A stretch of 64,000 nt of DNA from Tubiluchus corallicola (GCA_030141605.1 JAQGDQ010000115.1:32501-96500); one strand, 5' to 3'. Shown: positions 1 through 43,390, numbered from the stretch's first letter. Notes: a model not told the origin generated them from the letters alone. Numbers and translations: made by a program.

Positions 1-240
1 AAACTTGCTGCATTAATAACCTTGATTTTAGCACGCACTTTAATACTTCTTGTTTAATATCACTGTAAGAAATGTTATACGCACAAATTAGAAAAGCAAA
101 TTACAGAATCCGTAAATGTAATATTGTCGAATTCAGTCTGTATAGTGTCTATGTAAAATTGTATAATGTTAGTACAGGAATTTTTGCCTGCAAAAAGAGG
201 CTAATAAAGACTTCATCATCATCATCATCATCATCATACG
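1..240 (+). repeat. LINE-like 3' tail repeat, copy 1
   Basis: The stretch resembles 3165-3290 and 3510-3722: all share a block beginning near 'cgcactttaata', then 'gtaaaattgta', a 'gcctgcaaa' block and an AATAAA-type signal. Here it ends in a short (TCA)n run at about 210-234. A shared 3' segment ending in a poly(A)-like signal and a short tandem tail is typical of non-LTR retrotransposon 3' ends. No reverse transcriptase coding is seen next to it. The short open frame over it is not taken as a gene. Confidence 0.45.
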
Positions 241-574
241 TACAAAAACGTTCTTCGCACAGCATAGCTTAAATTGGTACATTCAAATTTTGAATATTTC
301 TTTACTTTTGCTCCCACCACTCTCATTTGTGAGACCGTAACTGTAAACTTTTTATCAATTCTTCTAGGATGACCTTGTATAAATATGCTTTTTCAAAGAA
401 AATTTGTAGTACATATACCCCTATTTTGCTTTTAAAACTGAGGACACTGCCATTACACCTCAATCTATAATAACAATATAGAAGAACTTAGTAAAGATAG
501 TAACAGAGAATGACAAGTCATAAAAAGCTCTTGCTAATTGATGTACCAGTATTAAAGGAAAGCCAGACTATTGT

Positions 575-960
575 GTAGATGTCGGTTCAAAATAAAGTAT
601 GCTCTACAATATTGAAAACTACAATAGCTTTTTTCAGACCAAAGATGAAATTAAATAATAATTACGTCCGATAGTTAAATCCATTAAGACTTACAATGGC
701 GCCTTTTGTCATATTCGCATGGTCGACAATTAGGCGCTGTACCCGGATAAGCACGATCTTGTGAACAGCTGTGTTCTTCTGTGATGTCAGTGTGACGTAG
801 AGCTTATTTCCGTGACATCACATCGGCGTCTTATAGCAATCTTGTCCTACGCAAACGTGTTTGACGCACAGGGAAGATGCCTACCATTGCACAGACTGTG
901 GTTAGTTTGTGACGTAAGCGATAACTGTGTGTACGTGCGTTAATTAGCTTTCTGAGGTAA
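575..960 (+). repeat. Dispersed repeat, inverted partner at about 33.6-34.0 kb
   Basis: The block with 'gctctacaatattgaaaac', 'aataataattacgtcc', 'ggcgccttttgtca' and a run of 'gtgacgtagagc'-like words is matched in reverse complement within 33590-33990, inside intron 12 of the LamG-like gene. Both copies are rich in TGACGTCA-like words. No open frame. It is probably a non-autonomous DNA element, but ends and target duplications were not resolved. Confidence 0.45.
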
Positions 961-1995
961 TTATTCAAATATTAGAAGCAACTGCTAACTTTTGCAAGAA
1001 AATGTGTATTTTAGGCAGTGAATTAAAATGAGATTGAGTCTAATCAATCGTCCGGTGTTCCTTTACTGACATGAATATAATGAAAAAACAGAAAAGACTT
1101 TATCACTGGGTTACTCCTCAAACCAACATAACAGTACTGCAGTTTGTTCATTTTTCGCCATTGTATAATTGCAAGGTTGTATTATATGAAATATAGTGAC
1201 CCACAAAAATTTAAATGACTCCTCTTTAAAAGTTGGAAAGTCCGGAAGAGGAGAGAAGTAACTGCAGTGAGATTATTGACTGGACAAGGAAATGTTCAAT
1301 GGGTAGATGGCTCGTATTGGATTTGCTAGAGATGAGGTTTGTGAATCCGGCATGGAAACCTGTATTGTTTTATTCGTAAAATCGTTCATAAGAAGATTCT
1401 CAGGCTTACGATGGCATTGTATTGTCAAGGAAACAATTTGATAATATGCATTTTGTTACGCAGTTGTGCTATAATTAAGGTTTTTTTAGACTTAGACTTA
1501 GCAGAAAGTGGTAGTATCTTAGCGAGGTGCTGCCATCTTTTGGTTGTTTGCCTGTAAAAATAATTAACCTATTTCTTAGGCTGTTTACTGTACTATCTAT
1601 TTACATACCATTTACTGGGTTTCAACAAAGTTAATGAGGTGTAACAGGAGTCCTAGCTATTGTATGTTGGGCAGTAGTAGTTCAGGTTCATAGTCTGCTG
1701 GTGAAATTCAGATTTCAAATTTCATAATGTAGTTTGTTAACGTATGTTTGCTTCAAATTATATTTTGTGGTTTTTGATTTGCCTAAACTGAAGTTACTGC
1801 TTTAAATTTAATTTTTGTTGTAGTGTGTTAAACCTAAGTAAATTATTAAGTGTTAAATGTTGTTTTTTATTTTTATTATTTCAGACTGCAATTTATGTTG
1901 AAGCCCACCCCCTACCGCCTTCACTTCTTTTTTTGAGCACAGTAATAAAGGCAATCAACCTGTACCAAAGTGTTCATCATTTTTTATTGAGGTTA
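961..1995. other. Anonymous AT-rich intergenic DNA
   Basis: No convincing coding exon, RNA gene or repeat structure was recognised here. The open frames are short and lie next to the following microsatellite. Confidence 0.5.
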
Positions 1996-2001
1996 TGGGT
2001 T

Positions 2002-2999
<998 letters not shown>

Positions 3000-3722
3000 C
3001 AGGACCCTTTTATATTAAGATCTTGCTACTACACTTGTGTTAACTTGTGGGCTTAATTGTGTAGTTTTTCAGATTACAGGTTGTATTTTATTGAGGACTT
3101 AATAATAGCATTGGGGATTTTAAAAATTTAACGTATTAATCTAACAGTATTTTTATGTGACTAGACAGGAAACTGGCTTCATTCATAACCTTGGTTTTAG
3201 CACGCACTTTAATACTCTTTGTTTAACATGTAAAATTGTACACTGTTTGTACAGAAATGTCTGCCTGCAAATGTATTACTAAATAAACCGGGAAATGAGA
3301 ACTTAAATCTTGTGTATTGGAGCAAAAATGGAAATTTAATATCAGAACATACTTACTTTTTATCTAAGACCCTGCTGATAAATTTGAGTAAAATAGGGAT
3401 TAAATTTATTTAGTTTTTGAGACTATTGGTTGTAACTCTTTGTGGACTTAGATATTGAATTGGGATTTTATCATTTCGTATATTAATTTCTTTGCATTTT
3501 ATGTTACTAGACAAGAAACTTGCTTGATTAATAACCTTGCTTTTAGCACTCACTTTAATGCTCTTAGTTTAACATTGCTGAAATAATGTTGTACTCACAA
3601 TAGAAAATAAATACAGGATGTGCACTTGAAATGTTGTAGGATAATACTGTGTAAAATTGTACACTGTTTGTACAGAAATTTCTGCCTGCAAAGAGGCCAA
3701 TAAAGAGTTATCGTTATCATCA
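3000..3722 (+). repeat. Diverged tandem duplication of the LINE-like 3' tail (copies 2 and 3)
   Basis: The interval holds two successive copies of about 350 bp (roughly 3000-3290 and 3350-3722). Each runs from a 'tagtttttcagattacagg'-like start through 'actagacaggaaactgg' and 'cactttaat' to 'gcctgcaaa' and an AATAAA-like signal. The second ends in 'aataaagagttatcgttatc', comparable with the tail of copy 1 at 1-240. Confidence 0.5.
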
Positions 3723-3754
3723 ATACGTATCTAGGTTAATCTATACATTAATTC

Positions 3755-4140
3755 TACTGGTATGGACTTAATATATAAGATTCGAGGCTACAGCTCGGAC
3801 GACGGCACCATTTGCAGCGATCTACACATCAAACGAAAGGTCTCGATCTAGTGTCGTGCCATTGGGGGTTTATTTTTCAAATCGGGCCCACCGAAATGAA
3901 CGGGGGGCGAAAAACCTCCAAAAATGGCCATTTTTCGGCCGTTTTTTCAAAAGTTATACGTCTGAGATCTGAAGAACGGGAACGCGCCATGGGTGGTGCT
4001 GGCCATGGATAGATAGCCCGTTCAGCGGTGGGTGCCATAGGCGTATTTAGAATTCGCGAGAGGGTCACGGCGTCCCGTAACGGGCGTTTTCCCGGACCCA
4101 ACTCCGAATTTCTTCGAAATTTTGGTCAAACAGCCTGCAG
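3755..4140 (+). repeat. Dispersed GC-richer repeat R, copy 1
   Basis: The block includes 'aaaaatggccattttt', 'ccatgggtggtgctggcc', 'agatagcccgttcagcgg' and 'cgggcgttttcccggaccc'. It recurs at about 11940-12290 in direct orientation and at about 27455-27760 in inverted, more diverged form. Open frames on both strands over it are shadows of the repeat. Its class is unknown. Confidence 0.65.
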
Positions 4141-4545
4141 AAAAAACGTTCTAACGGCGCCTGGTGCGACTCACTGAAAGAGATATATAGCTCTTTAGAA
4201 AGAGGAAGAACAGGGCTATACGTTGGTGTAGGCTATATTTTAGGGCAGGTTGTCAGTTATATCTTAATTAATGTAATAGCATCTGCTTCACTCAAAAAAA
4301 GACCTGCTGCTCAATTCTACTGTATATCACATGGTAATCATTTTTTATTTTTGAACAGATGGTTCAAGTCTTCAGCAGTGCCAGGGGAAAGAGGAGTAGA
4401 TGATTTAATGATGGCCTGGTACCATAAACGTCAACCGGGCAGCTTTGCTATAGTACTGTGTGGGGAGGAAGTCTATAATTCGCAGTATTTTCGCCACATA
4501 AGCCAATGTTTCAAATGTGAAAACCGATGACATTACTTGACCATT
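4141..4545 (+). repeat. Segmental duplication carrying an orphan module exon, copy 1
   Basis: Sequence from about 4141 to 4545 is nearly identical to about 12291-12685. The identity covers intron sequence on both sides as well as the exon in the middle. Together with the adjoining repeat R, the duplicated block is about 780 bp. This copy lies about 5.7 kb upstream of the LamG-like gene's start codon; the other copy contains its exon 3. Confidence 0.85.
4359..4466 (+). pseudogene. Orphan copy of LamG-module exon A with mutated splice donor
   Basis: This 108-bp open exon copy matches exon 3 of the LamG-like gene (12496-12603). It starts after an intact 'ttttgaacag' acceptor and encodes WFKSSAVPGERGV and onward to CGE. 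The donor position reads GGAAGT where exon 3 has GTAAGT, so the obligatory GT is lost. A Pro before the conserved Cys-Gly (PCG in all three real copies) is Leu here. No sister exons B, C or D were found around it. It is best read as a duplicated, non-spliceable exon fossil. Confidence 0.8.
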
Positions 4546-4607
4546 TTTCGAATATACAATTAATGTAGTTAGATGTGTTATTAAATGACTCTTTAGTACT
4601 ATCTGAT

Positions 4608-4815
4608 TTAAAATGCTACAAGTTCTCCCAGGTTAACAACTGAGCATTCAAAAGGTTGCTCATTTTTCAGTCCTGTTGATTGGTTCGTCTTTCCCAGACT
4701 TTCTACTCGCGTTTGTTGCTTATACAGGCAATAGATGGCAGCAAAAATGAATTGAAAGAACACGACAATTGACAGTAAAGAACAACCGATAAGCAATTTA
4801 AATGCTCCACCAATG
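4608..4815 (-). CDS. Possible terminal exon of a membrane protein, unrecognised
   Basis: On the minus strand a good acceptor ('ttttcacggttttag') is followed by an open frame of about 68 residues ending in TAA. It contains a strongly hydrophobic stretch (KLLIGCSLLSIVVFFQFIF, then AAIYCLY) followed by a charged tail of about 35 residues. That is the shape of a last exon coding for one transmembrane helix and a short cytoplasmic tail. No upstream minus-strand exon could be identified, so this may be chance. No family is recognised. Confidence 0.3.
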
Positions 4816-4859
4816 CTAAAACCGTGAAAAATCACAAGGCAGGTTAAAAATTGTTGATA

Positions 4860-5239
4860 ACGAAGACTTATCAGAAATTTATAATCAAAATGTCAAGATT
4901 ATCATGATCATGATGCTAACCCACAATTAAGTAAATTTTGATACAAACTGGAAAGACAGGAAATGTGAAAAGTAGAAGTATAGCTTGGATTTGAACCAGG
5001 AACTTACGGCTTACAACGCTGACGCCTTGTTTCTCGGTAATTATGACAGTCTATAGCTTCTCTTTTACAGTCAACCATTTCAGCTTTTCAGACTGTCAAA
5101 CTGGAGTGATATCGGACTAATTAGAGGATTTTAATTGCGTCCAAAATTTTTATAAATATATGTTATTATAAAATATATATAAATTTATGCAAATAATTAT
5201 TTATAATAATTATAATTGTAACATATATTACAATTATTA
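4860..5239. other. Anonymous AT-rich DNA
   Basis: No coding or repeat structure recognised. The last 90 bp are almost pure A/T and lead directly into the mariner-type terminus. Confidence 0.4.
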
Positions 5240-5240
5240 T

Positions 5241-5582
5241 ACAGGGTGTCTATAAAGCCTCTTTACAATTTTAAAAATTTATTACAAAGGCAGTTGACAA
5301 GATATCTTAACAGATTTGTTTTGTTTTATTCAGTGTTTATTTAAGTTTGAGATCACATTGAAAGTTTGCGTTTTATGTAAGTCTCCTGTTGGTAGAAGGG
5401 TATTGTTAACTGAAACCCCAAAAATGGGTACCCCTCAAGAGAAGGCACAGTGTGTATCATGGTTTATTGAGACGAAATCGTATGTGCAGATTCAGCGGAA
5501 CTATCCATGGCATTATGTGAAAGACATCGTGCATCGAACAAAGATACGGGACATTACTGACTTGAAGCAAAGGATTTCTGAT
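5241..5582 (+). mobile_element. Internally deleted mariner-like element (5' end, transposase fragment)
   Basis: After a TA the sequence begins 'acagggtgtctataaag', a terminus typical of mariner-like elements. A short frame from ATG 5424 reads MGTPQEKAQCVSWFIETKS, which resembles the N-terminal helix-turn-helix region found in such transposases (EKAQCV..FIE.KS). After about 25 residues it jumps to IRDITDLKQRISDA, which looks like the C-terminal end of the same type of transposase. The DDE core is therefore missing through an internal deletion. The frame then runs into a minisatellite and no 3' terminus was seen. The element is inactive. Confidence 0.65.
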
Positions 5583-6170
5583 GCCAGAAGTTTACAACAA
5601 AAAATCAGAAGTTTACAACAAAAAATCAGAAGTGCACAACAAAAAACCAGAAGTGCACAGCAGAAAATCAGAAGTGCACAACAAAAAATCAAAAGTGCAC
5701 AACAGAAAATCAGAAGTGCACAACAGAAAATCAGAAGTGCACAACAGAAGATCAGAAGTGCACAACAGAAAATCAGAAGTGCACAACAGAAAATCCGAAG
5801 TGCACAACAAAAAATCAGATGTGCATAACAAAAAATCCGAAGTGCACAACAAAAAATCAGAAGTGCACAACAAAAAATCAGAAGTGCACAGCAAAAAATG
5901 AAAAGTGGACAGCAAAAAATGAAAAGTGCATGCCGAAAAAGTCAAAAGTGTACAACAAAAAATCAAAAGCTCACAGCAAAAAATGAAAAGTGCTCAACAA
6001 AAAATCAGATGTGCATAACAAAAAATCAGAAGTGCACAATAAAAAATCAGAAGTGCACAACAAAAAATCAGAAATGCACAACAAAAAATCAAAAGTGAAC
6101 GGCGAAAAAGTCAAAAGTGTACAACAAAAAGTCAAAAGTGCACAACGAAAAACCAAAAGTGCACAGTAAT
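5583..6170. repeat. 21-bp minisatellite (cagaagtgcacaacaaaaaat-like units)
   Basis: About 27 units of roughly 21 bp, variants of 'agaagtgcacaacaaaaaat', immediately follow the mariner transposase fragment. Because the unit length is a multiple of three, several frames stay open and give repeated 7-residue words (IRSAQQK and similar). These are repeat-derived frames, not a gene. Confidence 0.9.
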
Positions 6171-6179
6171 AAATCTGTG

Positions 6180-6626
6180 TCCATTTATGTAGAGCAGTGC
6201 AGACGCCTCTAATGTTTATAAATGCGCTATTTTTCGTTTCATAAACAACACACTAGACGAATAGACGTTAATTCTATAATTAGAATCGCTTTTTCTTCTC
6301 TGATGAGCATGTACTTCTGAGTTTCAATTTTTTTAAAATAATGAAATCATATTTTTGGTGTTTAGCTAAAACCATTTGAAATTAATTTCCACAAAGGACT
6401 TGATTTCACCTCACTGTTCAATTTTTGTCGACAATAATGTACATTTAGTTGTGTAAATACTGCGAGGCACCTTCGCAAGCGAGTATGCCAGAGATTTATC
6501 ACTTTTTAGACATTTAAAGGTAACCTTTACTTCACAGGGGGGGGGGGGGGTTACCTTGCTCACGTGGTTCTAGGGCAAATTTGATCCATTTTCATATGTT
6601 TCCTGTGTAATGATATTAATTTACGT
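6180..6626. other. Anonymous DNA with a poly-G run
   Basis: No gene recognised. A G homopolymer of about 13 bases lies near 6538-6550, which is a likely site of length error. Confidence 0.4.
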
Positions 6627-8632
6627 TAAGCTTAAAGCACAAAAAACTCTCTACTTATATAAAGCTTAAAAAATGTGTGTTGAGATTTTATACCACTTAC
6701 ATACAAGGCAAGCGTCGGCAGTAACGCTGTAAATTTAAACTCCCGCGATGACCGTTAGACGCAGCCATTTTGACAATAAGTCATTTGAAACAAGTTTAGA
6801 TAACACTTAGTAAAGTTTGAAAAAATAATCAGAGCATTCGTAGCGCACAAGTCACTAACTAAATAAAATTTAAAATTACTGTATCTTGTCAATAAGATTA
6901 AAAATACGTTTTTTTGGTTAGTGAGTGGTGCACCCTGGAGGGTGAGTCAGCGACATTTTACAAATCGGCGAAAACATTTTAAATAATTAATTTTTCTAGT
7001 TATCTAAATCTTTTCAGCAGGTAATTGAAATGCTAAGTAACATAACTTTGCTGTGCGTATATTACGTCATGTAACGGCACGGTTGTTACAGTATTGCGTG
7101 AGATTTAAAATGAAAACAACAAAAAATCGTTTCAACGCGTGTACGATAAAATTGCTGTAAAGTAATATAATTTTTTAAGGCAATTTTTCTGCTACCTACT
7201 TCAGGTACCCGTTGTCTTGTCCTTTAATTTACATTAAATAAGGGATGTTACATTATAACATTTTTAATATTATTAAACTGAATTGTTTGTTAAACGTTCT
7301 ACAGTTAGTTTGCTGTTTTATATACAAGTTTTAGACCTGCCTTGTGGGTCCGAATTTGATACGTTGTTATTGATAATTCTATTTGTAACGGTATCACGTC
7401 CACAAACTGTTTAAGTCGGGTGAGCTAATGAATTGTAACACATACCACTAAAACTATGTAAAACTATCACATAATATAATCACCACAAACGAATGTCTAA
7501 TTGCTTTGACTGTACGCACTATCGTAACTATAATATCTAATTTAACATTAATATTTTTACAAAAAATCAGTAAGCGAGACATATTTGCCTCTGCCAATTG
7601 TATTTGCCATAACAGTTGTTAATATTTGAACTGTTGCCAAGGTGATTGTGGCCCAAGGTGACAATAGGAGCCGTAAGGTATAAATTTGGAAAAGTTTTTC
7701 CTGTTCCTGTTTACTCCCAGTTACAGCGTCGTAATTTACTTATTTATTAATTGGCGGTATTCTTAACAAATTTAAAATACAACGTATGCATACACGAAAC
7801 GTTAAGGTCATTGGTGTTGTATATAAGAAGACGTGATTTTTCTGAATTTCGATTTTTCACCATCGAGACTTTTCGGGCAAACTCCCTAAAGGTAGGAAAG
7901 GATACTTTTATTTCTTCCTTCACTCCTATTTGTATGTTTATAGTTTAAAGGATAAGAAAAGGGGTGCCTGAAGTAGGTTTCAGAAAAATTATGTGACTTT
8001 ATAGCAATTTTAGGCGTATATCGTACTCGCGTTGAAAGGATTTTTTGTTTGTTTTCATTTTAAACGTTCCGTTCCGAAGTCGCCATTATATGACGTCATA
8101 TACGCACAACGTAAATCAGGGGAAGAAAAGGAAATGTTAAATTAGGTCCAAAAAACTTTTCGTGCAAAGTTATATTACTTAGCATTTCGCTTTCCTGCTG
8201 GACTCCGACTTAGGTAAGTAGAAAGGAAAATTTTTAGTTATTTAAAATGTTTTCACCAATTGGTAAAATTTCGCTAACTCACCTCCAGGGTGCACCACTC
8301 ACTAACCAAAAACGTATTTTTAATCTTATTGACAAGATACAGTAAATTAAAATTTGACTTATTTAGTGACATATGTGCTACGAATGCTCTGATTATTTTT
8401 TCAAACTTCACTCAATGTTATCAAAACTTGTTGCAACTGATCTGCCGTGAAAATGGCTGCGTGTAACGGACATCGCGGGAGTTACATGTATACATAATTT
8501 ACATGTATTATGCAGCGTTACTGCCGACGCAAGTCTAATATGCAAAAAGGCAGTATGTAAGGGGGGATAAAATTACAAGACGAATTTTTTAAGCTTTATG
8601 TAAGTGGAGGGTTTTCTTGTGTTTTAATAGAA
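6627..8632. mobile_element. Fold-back element with about 600-bp terminal inverted repeats
   Basis: The left arm (about 6627-7232) and right arm (about 7945-8632) are long, imperfect inverted repeats. Matching words include 'ggcagtaacgctg', 'aaaaaataatcagagcattc', 'tatcttgtcaataagatta', 'gtgagtggtgcaccctgga' and 'acctacttcaggtaccc'. The roughly 710-bp centre has no transposase-like frame. Single-arm relatives occur at about 32870-33065 and 46226-46480. The structure indicates a non-autonomous DNA transposon of fold-back type. Confidence 0.8.
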
Positions 8633-8682
8633 CAACGACTTCTCGGTCTATTTTCTTACGTACTAGTTAATTTAGATTTGTT

Positions 8683-8684
8683 TA

Positions 8685-8750
<66 letters not shown>

Positions 8751-8752
8751 TA
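8683..8752. repeat. (ATT)n microsatellite
   Basis: About 70 bp of perfect ATT triplets just right of the fold-back element. Confidence 0.95.
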
Positions 8753-8759
8753 ATTATTT

Positions 8760-10100
8760 ATTCGTTCATAAAAAAGCACATTAATACAACACAGACACAT
8801 AGTACATTAGTAATATTTACAAAATGTTTGGGCTTTCAAAAACCAAATTCGAAGCTCGATTAATAGCCAAAAGTCAATTTTACATAATTAAGAGTTATAC
8901 ATTGCACTGTTATATTATTAACACCTAGCTGTTATTTTAAACTAAATTTAAGTTTATTAAAGTAATTAGAGAATATACATACGTTATTAACCCCAAATCA
9001 TGAGCAATTGTAAACAGATAACGACAATATCTTATCAACTTATGACAAGTCTTCACTTCACAGTAGGCCTCTGACCCAGATCAAATTGATCACGTGATTA
9101 GGCCAAAAATCACCACAAGGTGGCCAATTCCAACAACAAGCGAAGGCCGCCAAGCGCATGCCAATGCAAGATTTCCAGTACACAAAACTACGTAAGTAAT
9201 TACATATTACATATACATCATACATCAAAAATAATACATCGAAAAATAAAAATAATAAAAAGACAGAAACTAAGACAGATTATTAACTTTAAAATTGATA
9301 CTTAACAAGCAATAAAATTACGTGTATGTAATTAATCCTCCATGATAAATGTCAAGATTTCATTTAATTCTCTCAAGCTATAAAAAGAGAACTTTGCTTC
9401 TATTGTATTTAAAATATCCATCGCCATAGATAGTTTAGAAATTTGATCTGTGGGCAGTGAAATAGGTGGGAGAGCTGTTATTGAAATTAAACTTTGCCCA
9501 CAAGTAATAAGCCTGTTAGCTTTTTCAATCAAATAAAAAAAACAATCATTAACAAGTCACGATGAATTATATTGTAACATCGATACTATCAGGTACATAG
9601 ATAACATAATTATAAATACTGAAAGAGCACTATACTAAAACACAGCGGAACATAGCCTGGCTAGCCCACAGGTCTAAATGTTCAAGGTAGACCTGTCGTT
9701 CAAAGCTTAAATACAGAAAACTAGGACACTATTAATGTAAAAGGTCATTCAGAAGCAAATAAGTACAGTAAGATTAGAAGGAAATTTAAGCTATATCAAT
9801 GCTGTAACAAGCCTAAAAAGGGGAGAGGATGAGATGAAATTTAATGAGCAACAAGACACAATGTTAATATTTGAAAGTCAACGCGAAGTAATTAAGGCGA
9901 ACTTCGCGACATGATCCTCAGTTAGTTTGCATTCCTCATTAAATACGTTTGATCGTACAAGCTTCGGCTTAGATATTATCAATGCAAAATCTATATCGTA
10001 TTTTTGGCTTATGTATTTCACATTTTTCCCACACCTGATAAAATTGAATGACAACTTTGTCAATCAAAAAAGAAGCCAGCCTATCACCTCTATGATAACA
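8760..10100. other. Upstream intergenic DNA of the LamG-like gene
   Basis: No exon is recognised with confidence. A minus-strand open frame at 9332-9532 (ending ELNEILTFIMED) has a protein-like composition, but no family was recognised and no linked exons were found. No clear repeat other than short AT-rich runs. Confidence 0.35.
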
Positions 10101-10102
10101 TG

Positions 10103-10110
10103 TATAAAAG
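10103..10110 (+). promoter_or_regulatory. TATA box (TATAAAAG) of the LamG-like gene
   Basis: A canonical TATAAAAG lies 108 bp upstream of the ATG at 10211. A start site about 30 bp downstream would give a 5' UTR of roughly 70-75 nt with no intron. The position fits the start codon and signal peptide, but an additional upstream exon cannot be excluded. Confidence 0.55.
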
Positions 10111-10210
10111 AACTTTCCATAAAATGCAATTATTTTATTACTGGGCTTTATTGTAGAGTACAAATTAAACAACGGTTTATTTTTGATGGCAGGAGTTGAA
10201 CGACTTTGCA

Positions 10211-40951
<30,741 letters not shown>

Positions 40952-41194
40952 GATTATCAGCCATGGCAATGAGGTTGATACAACAACATTATTTAGGCGT
41001 GGGTGTTAACGCTAAAAGCAGGTGGTGTAAAAACGTGCCAGAGTTTTGATCACGATATTATAGGAGGGAAACAAGTAAATCATTTGGAAATTATCACGTT
41101 GATGTCACAGATGTTTGTGTGTAAACGTTACAAATTTTAGGTTATTCTGTTAGATGGTTGCTAAGATACACACGTTTTAATACAAAAAGCAAAA

Positions 41195-41200
41195 AATAAA
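41195..41200 (+). promoter_or_regulatory. Candidate poly(A) signal AATAAA
   Basis: AATAAA about 245 bp after the LamG-like gene's stop codon. The only support is motif and distance. Confidence 0.35.
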
Positions 41201-42700
41201 TGCTGGTATTTTGTGTCTCTGTTGTTAAAGTTTAGAGCAAGCGTCTCTATATCTCCACCATTTATCATTTTCAATGTAGACTACACGAAGGTGTTTCTTT
41301 CAACAACTAGCACAATTTCTGACTTCTTTAATGGATTTTTTGTCCTAGTGCTAAACTTTTTTTGCCTATAATTCCTTTGAAATTACTTCAAATGGTTCTG
41401 TGCGGCCATTGTTCGAGTTCTCTTCTACGTAATACGATATATGAATCCAATATATTGAATTCAATATACGTAACCCAGAAGATGAAGCCCCGTCTTTTCT
41501 TGAGAAGAAATCTTTAGATGACTTTAGTGCTTTATCTTCTGTGGTGAAAATCATGATATGAAAAAGTTGATTTTTTCATTAGTTTGTTGCCACGTATTAA
41601 GTGATTTAAATACGTCGGTCTGTTGCCACGTATTAAGTGATTTAAATACGTCGGTGATGGTATTTTCCACTGAAAGTTAGCTGACAATGTTCCGGTATTT
41701 AAATGTTAATGGACAGAAGAAAATCATTTTAATTACTCTAAATTTAAATTTATGTTGTATTGTTATCATACGTTTTTGAGTTTTGGATAGTGCTGCCACC
41801 TTCAGGTGTTCTTGTTAAAATTGTTAAATCTTTCTCTTTACTGTTTAAATTTTCATTGGCTTCTACAGTCTTTATGAATGCATAATCTCTAAACCTGTTT
41901 TCACACCTAAATGATTTCACCTGTAGTTTTTGGTCACTTGGTTTTCTGCTTTTCAACACGGCACAACTTCACTGTTTATGTAGACACTTCAGAATAAAAT
42001 CTTTGTAGACACTGAAGAAATATAAAATTTTTTTTGTTTCTTCAAACCAATTAACATGCAGAAATTTGTCGGCCATAATGTAAAAATACTAAAAATATCA
42101 CAGTAATGCGCTGCAGTGTCAGGTTGTGAAATGTCAACTTTGTGCAACGCTGTCTCCTAAAATCATTGTGCTCTATTCTTCGGCACATTTTTTTGCGCCA
42201 CCCGATATAAAAGTTCATTTATTTATCTGCAAAATATCTGAAAAATCGGTTGTTCAACACTTTTAATTATGGATATAGCAGTCTGTGAATTTTCATATGC
42301 CAAAATATACAAATATAATGGGCTATTTTTGTTTTGTCATAACATTGTTGCAGATCTAACAATGTATAGAATCGAATGTAGTTTAAATTCATTTGCAAGA
42401 ATCGCATGTATAGCTTCTTTACTTTGCCAGCTGCTATAGTTTTGCATAGAACTTCTGTGCAGGTGTACTGACACTTAATTAAACATATGCAAATGGTAAC
42501 GTGTCTTTTTTGTTCATCATTGCATGTTTTGAGCGAATTGTTTCCACTGAGAAATACGATATAAAATAGCTTAGCATAAATGAAGTACTGAAAACCTGTC
42601 AAGTTATTAAATTCTCATTTATTCTTAATAGGCTGCATGCTGACAGTGCTTGCAAAAACACAACCACCAGAAAACCAGACAAGAAGCCATATTTATTTTT
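41201..42700. other. Anonymous intergenic DNA
   Basis: No exon recognised. A perfect roughly 40-bp tandem duplication lies near 41583-41655 ('ttgccacgtattaagtgatt' repeated). A 'tttttgcgccacccgatat' block near 42190 recurs near 45590. Confidence 0.4.
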
Positions 42701-42707
42701 AGTCCCG

Positions 42708-43390
42708 ATCATTATTAGTTAGCATAAATGACTCGCAGAGTGATACTAGATAACGCAAAAAGATGCACATAATTATTACTATAAGATACCTAGGTGAGTT
42801 ACTTGGTTATAGATAGTAGATAATTGTACACAGTGGGCGCATCAAGTCTTTACGAAGCTCTGGTAGTTCTGTCACGCCAAGCCCCATTTATGAATTTATG
42901 GTAGTTTATGCAATGAGCTGGTTAAACAATTGCTTGTGGTGTATTAGAAACACTGTTAACCTAGTTTTCTATGTGGCTATTAACAATTACATGTATTTGT
43001 GTGGCGCTTATATTCAAACACGATGTGCAACTGTTTGTTGTGTAATATCTTGCACCTGTTCGTTATGTGGCACTTATATAAAGGCCGTGGCCTGTAACTG
43101 CCTGTGGCGTGTTATAAAACGCGCCCTTTACATGAATGTGAAAGCACACGCATTTTCCTAGGAGAATAAGATTTTTTTCTAAAATGTGACGCCCTTCAAC
43201 CTTGGCGCCCTAGGCTATAGCCTAGTTAGCTTATTGGTTAATACGCCCCTGATCATTATTACCATAATACCATAAATGTTACCATAAATGACTTGAGTGA
43301 TACTAGATGAGACAAAGAGATCATATGTCGGATGCACATAATTATTACCCAGGAGAGTTACTTGGTTATAAATAACAGATGCTTACATAA
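42708..43390. repeat. Direct duplication flanking an anonymous centre
   Basis: About 42708-42830 and 43254-43390 share 'catgcacataattattac'-like, 'gagttacttggttata' and 'agtgatactagat' blocks in the same orientation. The centre includes short internal repeats with 'gtgtggcgcttatat'-like words but no recognised gene. Confidence 0.5.

Noticed and set aside
5316-6156. 170-residue plus-strand frame with IRSAQQK repeats and related frames
   Set aside because: Only its first third is mariner transposase remnant; the rest is a 21-bp minisatellite that stays open in several frames.
9332-9532. Minus-strand 66-residue frame with protein-like composition
   Set aside because: No recognised family, no partner exons, first codon not a secure start; left as unannotated.
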